Translations under genes and position numbers: made by a program
Notes under the pieces: model-generated
What the model saw: the letters and a program-made list of their open reading frames with translations, nothing else
Told to the model about the DNA's origin: nothing
The model's database searches: none
NCBI RefSeq assembly: GCF_001408515.1
Contig: NZ_CYPR01000096.1
Coordinates: 70 to 60,383 of the forward strand
Length of the DNA: 60,314 nucleotides
Direction of reading: 5' to 3'
Origin: Jannaschia seosinensis
GTDB taxonomy: Bacteria > Pseudomonadota > Alphaproteobacteria > Rhodobacterales > Rhodobacteraceae
Shown here: in pieces, positions 25,620 through 36,300 of the stretch
How positions within the stretch are numbered: the first letter of the stretch is position 1
How the letters are laid out: every line of letters starts with the position of its first letter

Positions 25620-26918
25620 TCACTCCCGGAAGGCGCGGGTGAAGTAGTCGGTCATCGGCTTCGTCAGGTAGGCCAAGGGCGTGCGGTCCTGGGTGCGCAG
25701 ATACGCCTCCACCGGCATCCCCGGCAGCAGCACGCGATCGCCCAGACGCGCGATCTCTCCCTCGTTGGGCAGGACCTCCGCCTGATAGTAGGTCTGGCCC
25801 GTCGCGTCGTCGGTGAAGGCATCGGGCGAGACGCGGACGATCTCCCCGAACAGCTCCGGCGTGGTGCGCGCATCGAAGGTCGGCAGGCGCAGCGTGACGG
25901 GCTGGCCGGGGAAGACCTGATCGATATGGATGGGATCGACCCGCGTCTGGATCACCAGCGGCCGGTCCTGCGGCACAAGGTACAGTACCGGCTCGGCCGC
26001 ACGGATCACGGCGCGCTTGGCGAAGACCTGCATGTCATAGACCACGCCGTCCGCCGGCGCGGTGATGTCGAGGCGGTTCAACTGCTCTGTGATGGCGCGG
26101 TATTGCTCGGCCAGTTCAATCTGGCGGAACTCCAGATCGCGCAATTCGGTGATGGCGGCTTCGCGGGTCTGGGTGCCGAGCTTGAGGATCTCCAGGTCGA
26201 TCTCGGTCGTGCGGCCCTTGAGTTCGGCCACGGTGGCGGCAAGGTCGCCGACCTGCCCCAGAAGGCCCGCCTCCTCGCGCCGCAGCGCCAGAACGCGGGG
26301 CGCCTGGGCAAGACCCCGGTCGAGAAGGCTCTGCTGGGCGTCCAGTTCCTCCCGGATCAGGTTGAGCTGGCTGTCGATCGCCTCCTGTTGGGCGCCGATG
26401 CCGTCGACCTGCGACGCGATCTGCTCCTTGCGGCGGGAGAGCTGCTCCTTCGCCTGCGCGCGGGACTCGGCGCGGGCGACGAAGAGCGCGCGCTGACCGG
26501 CCAGCGTCTCGGCCACCGCATCCGTCGTGGCGGCGGCCTCCACGAGGTCCGGCGGAAAGGCGACGTCTTCGGCCGTGTCACGTTCGGCGCGCAGACGGGC
26601 GGCGCGGGCGGTAAGCTCCTGAAGCTGGCCGCGCAGGATTTCGGCGTTGGAGCGCAGAAGCGTCGGGTCGAGCCGGATCAGCACGTCGCCGGCATCGACC
26701 AGATCGCCCTCGCGCACGAGGATCTCGGCGACGACGCCGCCATCGGGGTGCTGCACGACCTGCCGGTTGCTTTCCACCGCGACGCGGCCCGATGACACGA
26801 TGGCGCCCGAAATGTTGGCGAACACCGCCCAGGAGCCGAAGCCCCCGAACAGCAGCACAAGTCCAAAAAGACCGAGCAGAAGCGCCCGGCGCACGGGATA
26901 GGATGATGCGTCGGTCAT
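25620..26918 (-). CDS. HlyD-family periplasmic adaptor of a type I secretion system
   Basis: This 432-residue membrane fusion protein joins an ABC exporter to an outer-membrane TolC-type channel. It has one N-terminal membrane anchor (residues 12-35), a biotinyl/lipoyl-like domain (QHPDGGVVAEILVREGDLVD near 56), a long coiled coil (about 75-280, heptads rich in Glu/Gln/Leu) and a C-terminal beta domain including PRTE/HlyD signature-like VEAYLRTQDRTPLAYLTKPM. It overlaps the ABC gene by ATGA. No RTX substrate gene is in the window. Confidence 0.94.
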   Translation of the reverse strand: MTDASSYPVRRALLLGLFGLVLLFGGFGSWAVFANISGAIVSSGRVAVESNRQVVQHPDGGVVAEILVREGDLVDAGDVLIRLDPTLLRSNAEILRGQLQELTARAARLRAERDTAEDVAFPPDLVEAAATTDAVAETLAGQRALFVARAESRAQAKEQLSRRKEQIASQVDGIGAQQEAIDSQLNLIREELDAQQSLLDRGLAQAPRVLALRREEAGLLGQVGDLAATVAELKGRTTEIDLEILKLGTQTREAAITELRDLEFRQIELAEQYRAITEQLNRLDITAPADGVVYDMQVFAKRAVIRAAEPVLYLVPQDRPLVIQTRVDPIHIDQVFPGQPVTLRLPTFDARTTPELFGEIVRVSPDAFTDDATGQTYYQAEVLPNEGEIARLGDRVLLPGMPVEAYLRTQDRTPLAYLTKPMTDYFTRAFRE

Positions 26919-28657
26919 GCGACACTCCCCGTTCCGGTTCGGCGCGCCAGTGTCGCATGATTGCGGACGCGCGCGCGCAGCACCTCCTCGCGCGGGCCGA
27001 ACGCGACGCGGGTGCCGTGTTCGAGCATCAGAAGCACATCGCATTCCTCGATCGCGGCGGGCCGGTGGGCGATGATGATCACGGCCTTGTTGTCGGCCTT
27101 CATGCCCGCGATGGCCTGATTGAGCGCGCGCGTCCCCTCATTGTCGAGGTTTGAGTTCGGCTCGTCGAGCACGAGGATGACCGGGTCGCCGAACATCGCC
27201 CGCGCCAGACCGATGCGCTGGATCTGCCCGCCCGACAGAAGCCCGCCCACGGCGGATACCGGCGTGTCGTAGCCCTTGGGCTGGGCCAGGATCATCTCAT
27301 GCGCGGCGGCCTTCCGGGCGGCCTCGACGATCTTGGCGGGGTCGGCATCCTTTTGCAGGCGCGCGATGTTTTCGGCGATGGTGCCGTCGAACAGCGTGAC
27401 GGTCTGCGGCAGATAGCCGATATAGCTGCCGAGGACGTCCGGATCGTATTGATCGAGCGTCGCACTATCGAGGCGCAGCTTGCCGCCGGCGGGACGCCAC
27501 GCGCCGGTGACCGCCTTGGCCAGGGTCGTCTTGCCCGCGCCCGACGGCCCGATCACGCCAAGCGCCTCTCCCGGTTTGAGGATGAAGGAGACCGACCGCA
27601 GCGAGGCCTGCGACCCGCCGGGCGGCACGATCGTCACGCCCTCCGCCACCATGAGCGCGCGCGGGCGCGGCAGGGCGGTGCGTGCCGTCTCGGGCGGGAC
27701 CTGGGAGAGCAGGTCGATGATCGTCTCCCGGCCGCGGCGGGCGGCGTCGACCATCTGCCACTGGCCGATCACCATCTCGATCGGGGCAAGCGCGCGCCCC
27801 ATCAGGATCGAGCCCGCGATCATCGCGCCGGCCGTGAGTTGCCCCCGCAGCACGAGCCACGCGCCGAGCCCCAGCAGCGCCGATTGCAGGAACAGGCGCA
27901 GCGTCTTGGTCGTCGTGGTGAAGAAGCCGGACCGGTCGGAAAAGGCCAGCGTCTGCGACAGCGACCGGCGGCGGGCGTCGACCCACCGCTCGAACGCGGC
28001 GCCGCGCATCCCGAGCGACTGCACCAGCTCGGCCTCGGAGGCCAGCGACTGCGCCGTCATCTCCGCGCGGACATTGGCGGCGTTCGCATCGGCCATCGGG
28101 CCGGCGGTCGTCCATTGGTTGAACAGCGCCAGCAGGACCAGAACGAGGCCCCCGCCCGTCGCGAGCAGCCCGAGATAGGGATGGAACAGGAAGATCGCGG
28201 CAAGGAACATCGGCGTCCACGGAATGTCGAACAGCGCCAGGAAGACCGGCGACGACATCAGCCGCTGCACCGCTTCGAGGTCGCGCAGCGGATTGCGGCC
28301 GCCGGCGCCGCCCGGCGTGACGGCGGCGCGCCGCAGATGCGCGGAGAAGACCCGCGCGTCGAGCGCCGACTGGAACCGGGCGCCGATGCGGGCGGTAACC
28401 CGCCCCCGCGCATGGTCGAGGATGCCCATCATCAGAAACAGGAACGCGACGAGGACCGAAAGCGCGATCAGCGTCTCCTCCGACCGGGAGCCGAGGACGC
28501 GGTCATAGACCTGCAGCATGTAGAGCGGCCCGGTCAGCATCAGCGCATTCACGGCAATAGAAAACGCGAAAACGGCCGCGAAAAGCCCGTTCATGCGCCG
28601 CCGGACTGCGGCGACCTCGCCGGCGCCGTCGGCAATTCTGGAAGCGGAGCGTTTCAT
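26915..28657 (-). CDS. Type I secretion ABC permease/ATPase (PrtD-like)
   Basis: This 580-residue protein fuses a six-helix ABC exporter membrane domain (residues about 20-320, signature LTGPLYMLQVYDRVLGSRSE near 42) to an ATPase domain with Walker A GPSGAGKTT near 370, signature LSGGQIQRIGLARA near 477 and Walker B VILVLDEPNSNLD near 500. It lacks the N-terminal C39-like peptidase domain of HlyB, so it resembles PrtD/AprD exporters for RTX proteases and adhesins. It is coupled to the HlyD gene. No TolC-type gene is present here. Confidence 0.94.
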   Translation of the reverse strand: MKRSASRIADGAGEVAAVRRRMNGLFAAVFAFSIAVNALMLTGPLYMLQVYDRVLGSRSEETLIALSVLVAFLFLMMGILDHARGRVTARIGARFQSALDARVFSAHLRRAAVTPGGAGGRNPLRDLEAVQRLMSSPVFLALFDIPWTPMFLAAIFLFHPYLGLLATGGGLVLVLLALFNQWTTAGPMADANAANVRAEMTAQSLASEAELVQSLGMRGAAFERWVDARRRSLSQTLAFSDRSGFFTTTTKTLRLFLQSALLGLGAWLVLRGQLTAGAMIAGSILMGRALAPIEMVIGQWQMVDAARRGRETIIDLLSQVPPETARTALPRPRALMVAEGVTIVPPGGSQASLRSVSFILKPGEALGVIGPSGAGKTTLAKAVTGAWRPAGGKLRLDSATLDQYDPDVLGSYIGYLPQTVTLFDGTIAENIARLQKDADPAKIVEAARKAAAHEMILAQPKGYDTPVSAVGGLLSGGQIQRIGLARAMFGDPVILVLDEPNSNLDNEGTRALNQAIAGMKADNKAVIIIAHRPAAIEECDVLLMLEHGTRVAFGPREEVLRARVRNHATLARRTGTGSVA

Positions 28658-28711
28658 TGGAGATCCTGTGATTTGGCAATGGCGCGTAGCACGCCATGAC
28701 AGAACGATCGA

Positions 28712-30871
28712 TTAATTCTGCCGGAAGATACCGCCCAGCACATCCATCAGGATCCGGTCCGCAAGGCCCGGTTCCTCCTGCTGCGGGGCGGGGGCGGGTG
28801 TGCGGGCGACCTGCGGCTGGGGCTCGGGGCGCGCGACCGTGGCCGGATCGATCATCGGCAGCGGCGTTATCGGCATTCCGTCGTGGATGCGAGCCATCGT
28901 TTCGCGCCAGATCTCGGCCGGCAATCCGCCGCCCGTGACGCCGCTGAGCGGGGTGTTGTCGTCGTACCCCATCCAGACGCCGGCAACGTAATCGCCGGTG
29001 AAGCCGATGAACCAGGCGTCGCGGGCAGCCTGCGTGGTGCCGGTCTTGCCCGCGGCGGGGCGCCCGTCGGGAAGTTGCGCGCGCGTGCCGGTGCCGCGTT
29101 CGACGACCTGCGACATCATGTAGACGAGCTGCCGGGCGGCGTTCTCCTGGATCACCCGCTCGCCGAGCCCGCTGTCATGGTCGAGAAGCGGGGTCCGTTC
29201 GCCGCGCAGGGTCAGCTGCGTGAGACCGTAGGGCGTGACGCTGGTGCCGCCGTTGAGAATGCCCGCATAGGCGCCCGTCATCTCGAGCAGGGTCGATTCG
29301 CTGACGCCCAAGGCAAGGGCCGGGCCCTCGGCCATATCGCTCTGGATGCCGAACTGGTTGGCGACGTTGCGGACGATGTCGCGGCCGACCTGCTCGCTCA
29401 GGCGGACGGTCGCGGCGTTCAGCGACCGGGCGAGCGCGTCGGTCAGGGTGACCTCGCCGTAGAACTGATTGGTGTAGTTCGCGGGCGAATAGGTGCCGGA
29501 GCCAGGGACCTTGATCGCGAGTTCGCTGTCGAGGACCGGCGAGTCGTGGCGCCATCCGAGATCGAGCGCGGCGGCATAGACGAAGGGCTTGAAGCTGGAC
29601 CCGGTCTGGCGGACGGCCTGGATCGCACGGTTGAACAGGCCGCCGCCGCGGGTGTTGCGTCCGCCGACCATGGCGCGCACGGCGCCGTCGGCGCTCATCA
29701 CCACGATGGCGGCCTGGGCTTCGGAGCCGTCGCGGACCTGCGTCTCGAAGACATGCGCCAGCGCCGCCTCGGCGGCGTGCTGGATGTCCTGGTCGAGGGT
29801 CGTGCGGATCAGGACGTCCTCGGTCGTGTCGGCGGTCAGGAAATCCGGGCCCGACGACATCACCCAATCGGCGAAGTAGCCGCCCGTATCCTCGCGCGCG
29901 GCGGGCGACAGGGTGGCGGGGTTTTCCATGGCTTGTGTGAATTGCGCCGTGGTCAGCAGGCCCTGCTCGTGCATCAGCCGCAGCACCGTCTGCGCGCGTT
30001 CCTGCGCCCGGGCCAGGTTGCTGGTGGGGGCATAGTAGGACGGCGCTGGCAGAAGACCGGCGAGCATCGCCGCCTCGGCCGGGTTCAGATCGGAGGCGGC
30101 GTCGCCGAAATAGCGCTGGCTGGCCGCCGCGAAGCCGCGCGCACCGGCGCCCAGATAAGCGCGGTTGAGGTAGATCGCGAGGATCTCGTCCTTGGTGAAC
30201 TTGAGTTCGAGGGCGAAGGCGTAGGGAATTTCCTTGACCTTGCGCCAGACGGTTCCGGCGCGGCAATCGGCTTCGAATTCGGCCTCGCTCATCCCCGTGC
30301 TCGGATCCCAGTCGGTGCCGAGGCACAGAAGCTTCGCCACCTGCTGCGTGATGGTGGAGCCGCCCGAGCCGGAGAAGGGGCTGCGCCCGGCCTGCACGTT
30401 GGTGCGCATGGCGCCGGCGATGCCCCGGGGGCTGACGCCGAAATGGCTGTAGAAGCGTTTGTCCTCGGAGGCGACGACGGCGTTCACCAGATGCGGCGAC
30501 ACGCCTTCGGTCGTGACAAGCCCGCCGAAATTGTCGCCGCGCCAGGCGAAGGTCTGGCTCTCGCGATCCTGCAAGGTAACCGAACCGCGCGCGCGCCCGT
30601 CGGCCAGCGTCGCCATGTCGGGGATGCGGGTGTAATTGTAGGCCGTCGCCGCCGCCAGGATGAGGACGGCAATCGCGGCCCCGCGCCAGGACAGCGCCCA
30701 GGCAAGGCGCAGGACTTTCCGCAGCGGCCAGAGCAGCCAGTAGACCAACCCGCGCCGGCGCGCGGCTTGCGGTTTGGCGGGCTTGCGGCGGCTCTTGCGG
30801 GGCTTTGCCCGCGCAGGATCGGGCGTCCTGCGCTTGTCGGCCACCAGCCGTGCCTTCCCGTTTTTCGCCAT
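28712..30871 (-). CDS. Penicillin-binding protein 1A (bifunctional peptidoglycan synthase)
   Basis: This 719-residue class A PBP polymerises and crosslinks peptidoglycan. A basic N-terminus (KPRKSRRKPAKPQAARRR) precedes one membrane anchor near residues 58-80. The GT51 transglycosylase domain shows SEDKRFYSHFGVSPRGI near 138 and GGSTITQQVAKL near 170. The transpeptidase has the serine motif TGSSFKPF near 430, SLN near 490 and AGKTGTTQ near 610. The C-terminal tail is Pro/Gln-rich. It is divergent from glnK-amtB. Confidence 0.94.
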   Translation of the reverse strand: MAKNGKARLVADKRRTPDPARAKPRKSRRKPAKPQAARRRGLVYWLLWPLRKVLRLAWALSWRGAAIAVLILAAATAYNYTRIPDMATLADGRARGSVTLQDRESQTFAWRGDNFGGLVTTEGVSPHLVNAVVASEDKRFYSHFGVSPRGIAGAMRTNVQAGRSPFSGSGGSTITQQVAKLLCLGTDWDPSTGMSEAEFEADCRAGTVWRKVKEIPYAFALELKFTKDEILAIYLNRAYLGAGARGFAAASQRYFGDAASDLNPAEAAMLAGLLPAPSYYAPTSNLARAQERAQTVLRLMHEQGLLTTAQFTQAMENPATLSPAAREDTGGYFADWVMSSGPDFLTADTTEDVLIRTTLDQDIQHAAEAALAHVFETQVRDGSEAQAAIVVMSADGAVRAMVGGRNTRGGGLFNRAIQAVRQTGSSFKPFVYAAALDLGWRHDSPVLDSELAIKVPGSGTYSPANYTNQFYGEVTLTDALARSLNAATVRLSEQVGRDIVRNVANQFGIQSDMAEGPALALGVSESTLLEMTGAYAGILNGGTSVTPYGLTQLTLRGERTPLLDHDSGLGERVIQENAARQLVYMMSQVVERGTGTRAQLPDGRPAAGKTGTTQAARDAWFIGFTGDYVAGVWMGYDDNTPLSGVTGGGLPAEIWRETMARIHDGMPITPLPMIDPATVARPEPQPQVARTPAPAPQQEEPGLADRILMDVLGGIFRQN

Positions 30872-31181
30872 GCGCTCGGTCCCTCCGGAGACGGACCGGT
30901 CCATCAACCGCGCGTCCCGCTGCTCGTGCCCTCTGTGGGGTGTTCGCGCGACAGATAGGTGGTTCCGACTCGCTTGTGCACCCCATCCGGAAAATCCGCC
31001 GCGACGGCTGCATATCTCCGCCGCCCAATAATTAGGCATTGCCTGCGGATCGGGCACAAATTGCGGCAGATGCCCGGATTGAGGCCATCTGGGAGGTGCG
31101 GCTGCGTTGCCTCGGGGCGAGCCGTTTTGTGACCTCCTCCCCGTCCGGCCCAAGGCGGGGCCGTCAATCGAGGAGAAATCC
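30872..31181. other. Divergent PBP1A / glnK intergenic region
   Basis: This 310-base stretch must hold promoters for both divergent genes, but I see no clear gene and no convincing motif. A near-match to a sigma-54 element (GGGCACAAATTGC near 31051) has a spacer two bases too short. A strong ribosome site (GAGGAGAAA) precedes the GTG of glnK. Confidence 0.5.
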
Positions 31182-31520
31182 GTGAAACTCATCATTGCAG
31201 CGATCAAGCCGTTCAAGCTCGAGGAGGTGCGCGAGGCGCTCAGCGCCCTTGGCGTGCGCGGCATGATGGTGACGGAGATCAAGGGCTTCGGCAGCCAGTC
31301 CGGCCACACCGAGATCTACCGTGGTGCGGAATATGCTGTGAATTTCGTGCCGAAGATGAAGCTCGAGATCGTCGTGCAGGACGCGATGGCCGATCAGGTC
31401 GTCGAGACCATCGCGACGACGGCCCGGACCGACAAGATCGGCGACGGCAAGATCTTCGTGCTCGACGTGCAGCAGGCCGTCCGGGTCCGGACCGGCGAGA
31501 CCGATGACGACGCGATCTGA
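31182..31520 (+). CDS. glnK: PII nitrogen regulatory protein GlnK
   Basis: This 112-residue PII protein senses ATP/ADP, 2-oxoglutarate and glutamine state (by uridylylation) and docks onto AmtB to block ammonium entry. The T-loop uridylylation residue is Tyr51 in YRGAEYAVNF, and the C-terminal GDGKIFVLDVQQAVRVRTGE matches PII. It starts with GTG after a good ribosome site and lies 28 bases upstream of amtB, the usual glnK-amtB operon. Confidence 0.96.
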   Translation: MKLIIAAIKPFKLEEVREALSALGVRGMMVTEIKGFGSQSGHTEIYRGAEYAVNFVPKMKLEIVVQDAMADQVVETIATTARTDKIGDGKIFVLDVQQAVRVRTGETDDDAI

Positions 31521-31548
31521 ACGACCGACAATCCAGGGGATCAATTCC

Positions 31549-32874
31549 ATGAAACTTCGCACCACACTGGCACTCGGCGCGGCGCTGGCCGCCCTGCCCG
31601 TGACGGCTGTCGCGCAGGGCGCCGACTTCGCCGCGGCCGCCGATACCGCCTTCATTCTCAATTCGCTGCTCTTTCTCGTGGGCGGCTTCCTCGTGTTCTG
31701 GATGGCCGCGGGCTTCGCGATGCTCGAGGCCGGCCTCGTGCGGTCCAAGAACGTGGCGATGCAGCTGACGAAGAACATCTCGCTCTTCTCGATCGCCGCC
31801 ATCATGTACTGGCTGATCGGCTACAACGTCATGTATCCCGGCGATACGAACTGGATCGTCGAGGGGTATTTCGGGGCCTTCGCGGTCGCGGCGCTGGAGC
31901 CTGTGGGCGCGGGGGCCGACATGGTCGATGTAACCTATGCCTCGGCCGCCTCGGATTTCTTCTTCCAGCTGATGTTCGTCGCCACCACCGCCTCCATCGT
32001 GTCGGGCACGCTGGCCGAGCGGATCAAGCTGTGGCCGTTCCTGATCTTCACCGTCGTGCTGACCGGCCTGATCTATCCGATCGAGGCGTCGTGGCAGTGG
32101 GGCGGCGGCTGGCTCTCGGAAGCGGGCTTCTCGGACTTCGCCGGCTCCACTCTCGTGCATGCGGCGGGCGGCTTCGCGGCCTTGGCGGGGGCCCTCGTCC
32201 TCGGCCCGCGGATCGGCAAATACGCCAGGGACGGGCGCGTCGTTCCGATGCCGGGCTCCAACCTCGCGCTGGCGACGCTCGGGACGTTCATCCTGTGGCT
32301 CGGCTGGTTCGGCTTCAACGGCGGCTCGCAGCTTGCCATGGGCACGATCGGCGACGTGGCCGATGTCTCGCGCATCTTCGCCAACACCAACATGGCCGCG
32401 GCTTCGGGCGCGGTGGCGGCCCTCATCCTGACGCAGGTTCTGTACCGCAAGGTGGACCTGACCATGGTGCTCAACGGGGCGCTGGCCGGGCTCGTGTCGA
32501 TCACGGCCGGGCCGCTCGACCCGTCGCTGTTCGGGGCGCTGTGGATCGGTGCCGCGGGCGGGGTGATCGTGGTCTTCGCCGTGCCGATGCTCGACCGCCT
32601 CAAGATCGACGATGTCGTGGGCGCAATTCCGGTGCACCTCCTCGCGGGCTTCTGGGGCACGATGGTTGTGCCGGTCTATTCCGCCGGCGCCTCCTTCGGG
32701 ATGCAGCTCGTCGGCTTCGTGTCGATCGGCGCCTTCGTCTTCGTCGCCAGCATCGCGGTGTGGTTCGCCCTCAAGGCGCTCGGCGGGATCCGCGTCAGCG
32801 AGGAGGACGAGATCAACGGCCTCGACGTGGCCGAGCTGGGTATGGAAGCCTATCCGGAATTCGCCCGAGGCTGA
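31549..32874 (+). CDS. amtB: Ammonium transporter
   Basis: This 441-residue inner-membrane channel conducts ammonia/ammonium. The signal peptide (MKLRTTLALGAALAALPVTA, ending AVAQG) is followed by eleven expected helices. Conserved sites include FWMAAGFAMLEAGLVRSKN near residue 50, the twin pore histidines in STLVHAAGGFAALAGA near 200 and PVHLLAGFWGT near 365, and GWFGFNGGSQ near 260. It is paired with glnK and ends in a strong terminator. Confidence 0.96.
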   Translation: MKLRTTLALGAALAALPVTAVAQGADFAAAADTAFILNSLLFLVGGFLVFWMAAGFAMLEAGLVRSKNVAMQLTKNISLFSIAAIMYWLIGYNVMYPGDTNWIVEGYFGAFAVAALEPVGAGADMVDVTYASAASDFFFQLMFVATTASIVSGTLAERIKLWPFLIFTVVLTGLIYPIEASWQWGGGWLSEAGFSDFAGSTLVHAAGGFAALAGALVLGPRIGKYARDGRVVPMPGSNLALATLGTFILWLGWFGFNGGSQLAMGTIGDVADVSRIFANTNMAAASGAVAALILTQVLYRKVDLTMVLNGALAGLVSITAGPLDPSLFGALWIGAAGGVIVVFAVPMLDRLKIDDVVGAIPVHLLAGFWGTMVVPVYSAGASFGMQLVGFVSIGAFVFVASIAVWFALKALGGIRVSEEDEINGLDVAELGMEAYPEFARG

Positions 32875-32900
32875 CTGCGCCAACATTGCCGTAAGAAAAC

Positions 32901-32936
32901 AAAACCCCCGGGCGTATGTTCGCCCGGGGGTTTTGC
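32901..32936. terminator. Strong bidirectional terminator (amtB / trxA)
   Basis: A perfect 14-pair stem (AAAACCCCCGGGCG with CGCCCGGGGGTTTT) with loop TATGTT lies between convergent amtB and trxA. The A tract on one side and the T tract on the other give U-rich tails on both strands. Confidence 0.9.
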
Positions 32937-32986
32937 GTCGGGGGCGGATTTTCAGCGCAAGCGTCGCGCCGGATCCCGGTAGGGCG

Positions 32987-33307
32987 TCAGACGGCGCCTT
33001 CGATCCAGTCCTTCAGCGCGGCCTTCGGCGCGGCGCCGATCTTCTGGTCGACGGGCTCGCCGCCCTTGAACATGAACAGCGCGGGAATGCCGCGGACGCC
33101 CATGGCGGCGGGCGAGGACGGGTTTTCGTCGACGTTGACCTTCACGATCTTCACACGGCCGGCATATTCCTCCGACAGCTCTTCGAGGGCGGGGCCGATC
33201 TGCTTGCAGGGACCGCACCATTCGGCCCAGAAATCGACGATCACGGGAATATCGGACTGCTTGACCACTTCGTCGAAGGTGGCGTCGGTCGCGGCTTGCG
33301 TGGCCAT
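32987..33307 (-). CDS. trxA: Thioredoxin 1
   Basis: This 106-residue general disulfide reductase has the active site [20 protein letters not shown] near residue 27 and the cis-proline loop [10 protein letters not shown] near 68. The start chosen ([11 protein letters not shown]) follows AAGGAGAC. It lies 58 bases downstream of addA on the same strand, a common Rhodobacterales neighbour, and stops at the shared bidirectional terminator. Confidence 0.96.
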   Translation of the reverse strand: MATQAATDATFDEVVKQSDIPVIVDFWAEWCGPCKQIGPALEELSEEYAGRVKIVKVNVDENPSSPAAMGVRGIPALFMFKGGEPVDQKIGAAPKAALKDWIEGAV

Positions 33308-33365
33308 GGCGTGTCTCCTTTTCTGCCGATCGAAGGCCGATACGGCCTGTTCGGGAAGCCGGAAG

Positions 33366-36300
33366 CTAGGCAGGGGGAGGGACCGGGTCAATGGCCGCGT
33401 CGAGCGGTGTCACGACTTCGTGCGGCAGCACCATCAGGCGCGGGCCGGCGGTCCACAGGATCGCGGCGGTGACCGTTCGGCCCGGCCAGATCGCGCCGGC
33501 AGCCTCAAGATAGGCGGCCATCTGGTTGCGCAACCCCGCGGGCGTGTCCTCGGGGCGGTCGGGGATCAGGGCGTTGGTCTTGAAGTCCACGACCTCCACC
33601 CGGTCCGGCGCGACGATCACGCGGTCCATCACGCCGAAGATCGCCGGACGGTCCGGCGTGGCGGGCAGGGCGAAGGGCACCTCGGACAGCGTGCCGGGCG
33701 CGAAGACAGGCGCGAGGTCCGGCGCGTCGAGCACGGCCTGCGCCTCGGCCAGCCACGCGGCGACCGGATCGCCCGCTTCGGCATCGCCATGCAGCGCGAG
33801 GATATGGCGGGCGCAATCGGCGCGCTCCGCCCCCGTCAGGCCGGGCAGATGTTCCAGCAGGGCGTGGATCGCCGTGCCCTTGCGCAGGGCGGCCTCGTTG
33901 TCGTGCCCCGCCTCGCCCGGCAGGGTCTTGGCCCCCGGCAGGTCGGAGGGCGCGATGCGCGGCGCCACCAGCGCGGGCGGCGCCACGGGAACCTCGAGCC
34001 AGTCGGGACGGACGGGTTGTGGTGCGGGCGGCGTGGCGGTGGCTTCGGGCGCGGGCGACCAGTCGCCGGTCTCGATCCGAAGGCCCGCGCCGGCGGAAAA
34101 CTCGTGCGGTTGCGCGCCCTGCGCCTCCATCCCCGCCCGGATCATGTTGTACCAGCTATCGGTGCGCGCATCGCCCACCTCGCCCGCGGCCCCGGCTATC
34201 AGCCAATTCTCGGCGCGCGTCATGGCGACGTAGAGCAGACGGTCGCGTTCCGCCGCCTCGGCGAGGGCGGCGGCCTCGGCATCGGCGGCCATGGCCGGGG
34301 ACCAGTTCGCCTTGGCGGGCATCCAGACCGGCGTGCCATCCGAGAGCGCGCGCGCGCCCGAGGCGCCGCGCGGCTGCCGCTTCATCGTCTCGGGCAGGAT
34401 CACGACCGGAGATTCCAGCCCCTTGGCGCCATGCACGGTCATCACCCGGATCGTGCCGCTGCCGGGTTGGCGCTTGAGCTCCACGTCCTTGGATTCGAGC
34501 CAGCCGAGGAAGCCCGTCAGGCTGGGCGTCTCCAGCGTCTCGTAGGCCAGGGCCTGGCCCAGCAGGGCATCGATCGCCTCGGCGGATTCGGGGCCGAGGC
34601 GGCCAATCAGGCGGCGGCGGCCGTCATGTTTCACGAGGATGCGTTCGAGGATCTCGTAGGGGCGCAGGATGTCGGCCACACGCAGGATGTCGGTCACGAG
34701 ACCGGCTGCCGCGACATGGTCGGAGTCGCGCAGCGCGTCCCACAGGCGACCCCTGCGGCCGTGGGCGAGGGCGAACAGGTCCTGCTCCGACAGGCCGCAG
34801 AGGGGCGAGCGCAGGATGCAGGCCAGCGACAGGTCGTCCTGCGGCGTGTCCGCCCAGGCCAGCGCGGCGATCAGGTCGCGCACCGCGAGGTCGTCGGACA
34901 GGCGCAGCCGGTCGGCCCCGGCAAGATCCAGGCCGCGTTTCTTGCAGGCCCGGACGATGTGGTGGAACAGCGCGCCGCGACGCTGCAGCAGGATCAGGAT
35001 GTCGCCGGGCCGGACGGGGCGCCGCCTGTCCCCCTGGCCCACGGGAACGCGCGCGGCGAGCATGTCCTCGATGGCATCCGCGATGCGGTCGGCGAGGATG
35101 ACGTCGGCGTCATCGCTCGCCGGGCGGTCCATCGGTTCGTGCCAGAGCCGGTCGTCGTTGTCGTCCTTCTCCTTGGGAATGGCGGGCCAGAGATCGATGC
35201 GGCCGGGGCGGTCCGCGAAGAAGGCGATATGTTCGGGCGGCGCCCCCACGCCGCCGCCCTCGGCAAAGGTCGCGTCGACGAGATCGAGGATCGCCGGCGA
35301 GGAGCGGAAGGAATGCAGGAGCGCATGTTCGCGGAGCTGCGGTCCCTCCTCGGGGAGCATCTCGCCGAAGACGCGGTGCATCCGGTCGAAGGCGGCGAGA
35401 TCGGCGCCCTGGAAGGCGTAGATCGATTGCTTGCGATCGCCCACCACGAAGATCGTCCGCCGCACGTCGGGCCGCGCCCCGAGCCCCGCGCCGAATTCCG
35501 CGGCGAGGCGGCGGATCACCTGCCACTGATCGGGGGAGGTGTCCTGCGCTTCGTCCACGAGGATGTGATCGATCCCGCCATCGAGCCGGAACAGCACCCA
35601 TTGCGCCATCGGCGACGTTGTCAGCAGCCGCTTTGCCCCCGCGATCAGGTCGTCGAAATCGAGCCAGCCGCGCGCGGCCTTCCGGGCACCCACGCGGGCG
35701 AGGAAGGCGGGGCCGAACGCATGAAGCGCCTCGGTCTGTTCGAGCGCCACGAACGCGGCGATCCGGGCATGGGCGTCGGCAAGGCGCAGCGCGAGGAGGT
35801 TGAAGAGCTCCTCCAGGGGGCCGTGGTCGCCCTCCCGGACCGCCTTGGGCCACCTTCCGGTGGAACGCGGCGCCCGGGCCGCGGTGAGGAACAACCCGGT
35901 CAGTCTGTCGAACCGCGCCTGCGGCCCCGCCGCGAGCGCGTCGCGCAGGCCGGCGCGGAGCGTCTCGAACGTCTTGCCGGGCACGTCTTCGGCGTCGCCG
36001 AGGAGGGATTCGATGATGTCGAGCGTGTCGTCTCCGGTGATCTCCTCCAGCACCGCCTCGCGGCTTTCATCCGCGATGCCGAGCGCCGCGCGCAGCCTAT
36101 CGCGGTCCAGCGGCCGCGCCAGGGCCTCGCGCAGGCCGGCCACCTGCGCGAGAAAGCCGCTCGGCTCCGCATCCGAGATCCGCCGGCCGACCGCATCGAC
36201 GAGCGGGCGCGTCGCCGGATCGGCTCCCATCTCGTCAAGCACCTCGGCATGAAGGCGCGCCGTCGCCGTCTCGTCCATCTCGGCGAAGGCGGGCGAGACC

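Noticed and set aside
31051-31066. Sigma-54 promoter before glnK
   Set aside because: GGGCAC and TTGCGG are separated by three bases, but the sigma-54 element needs five between GGCAC and TTGC.
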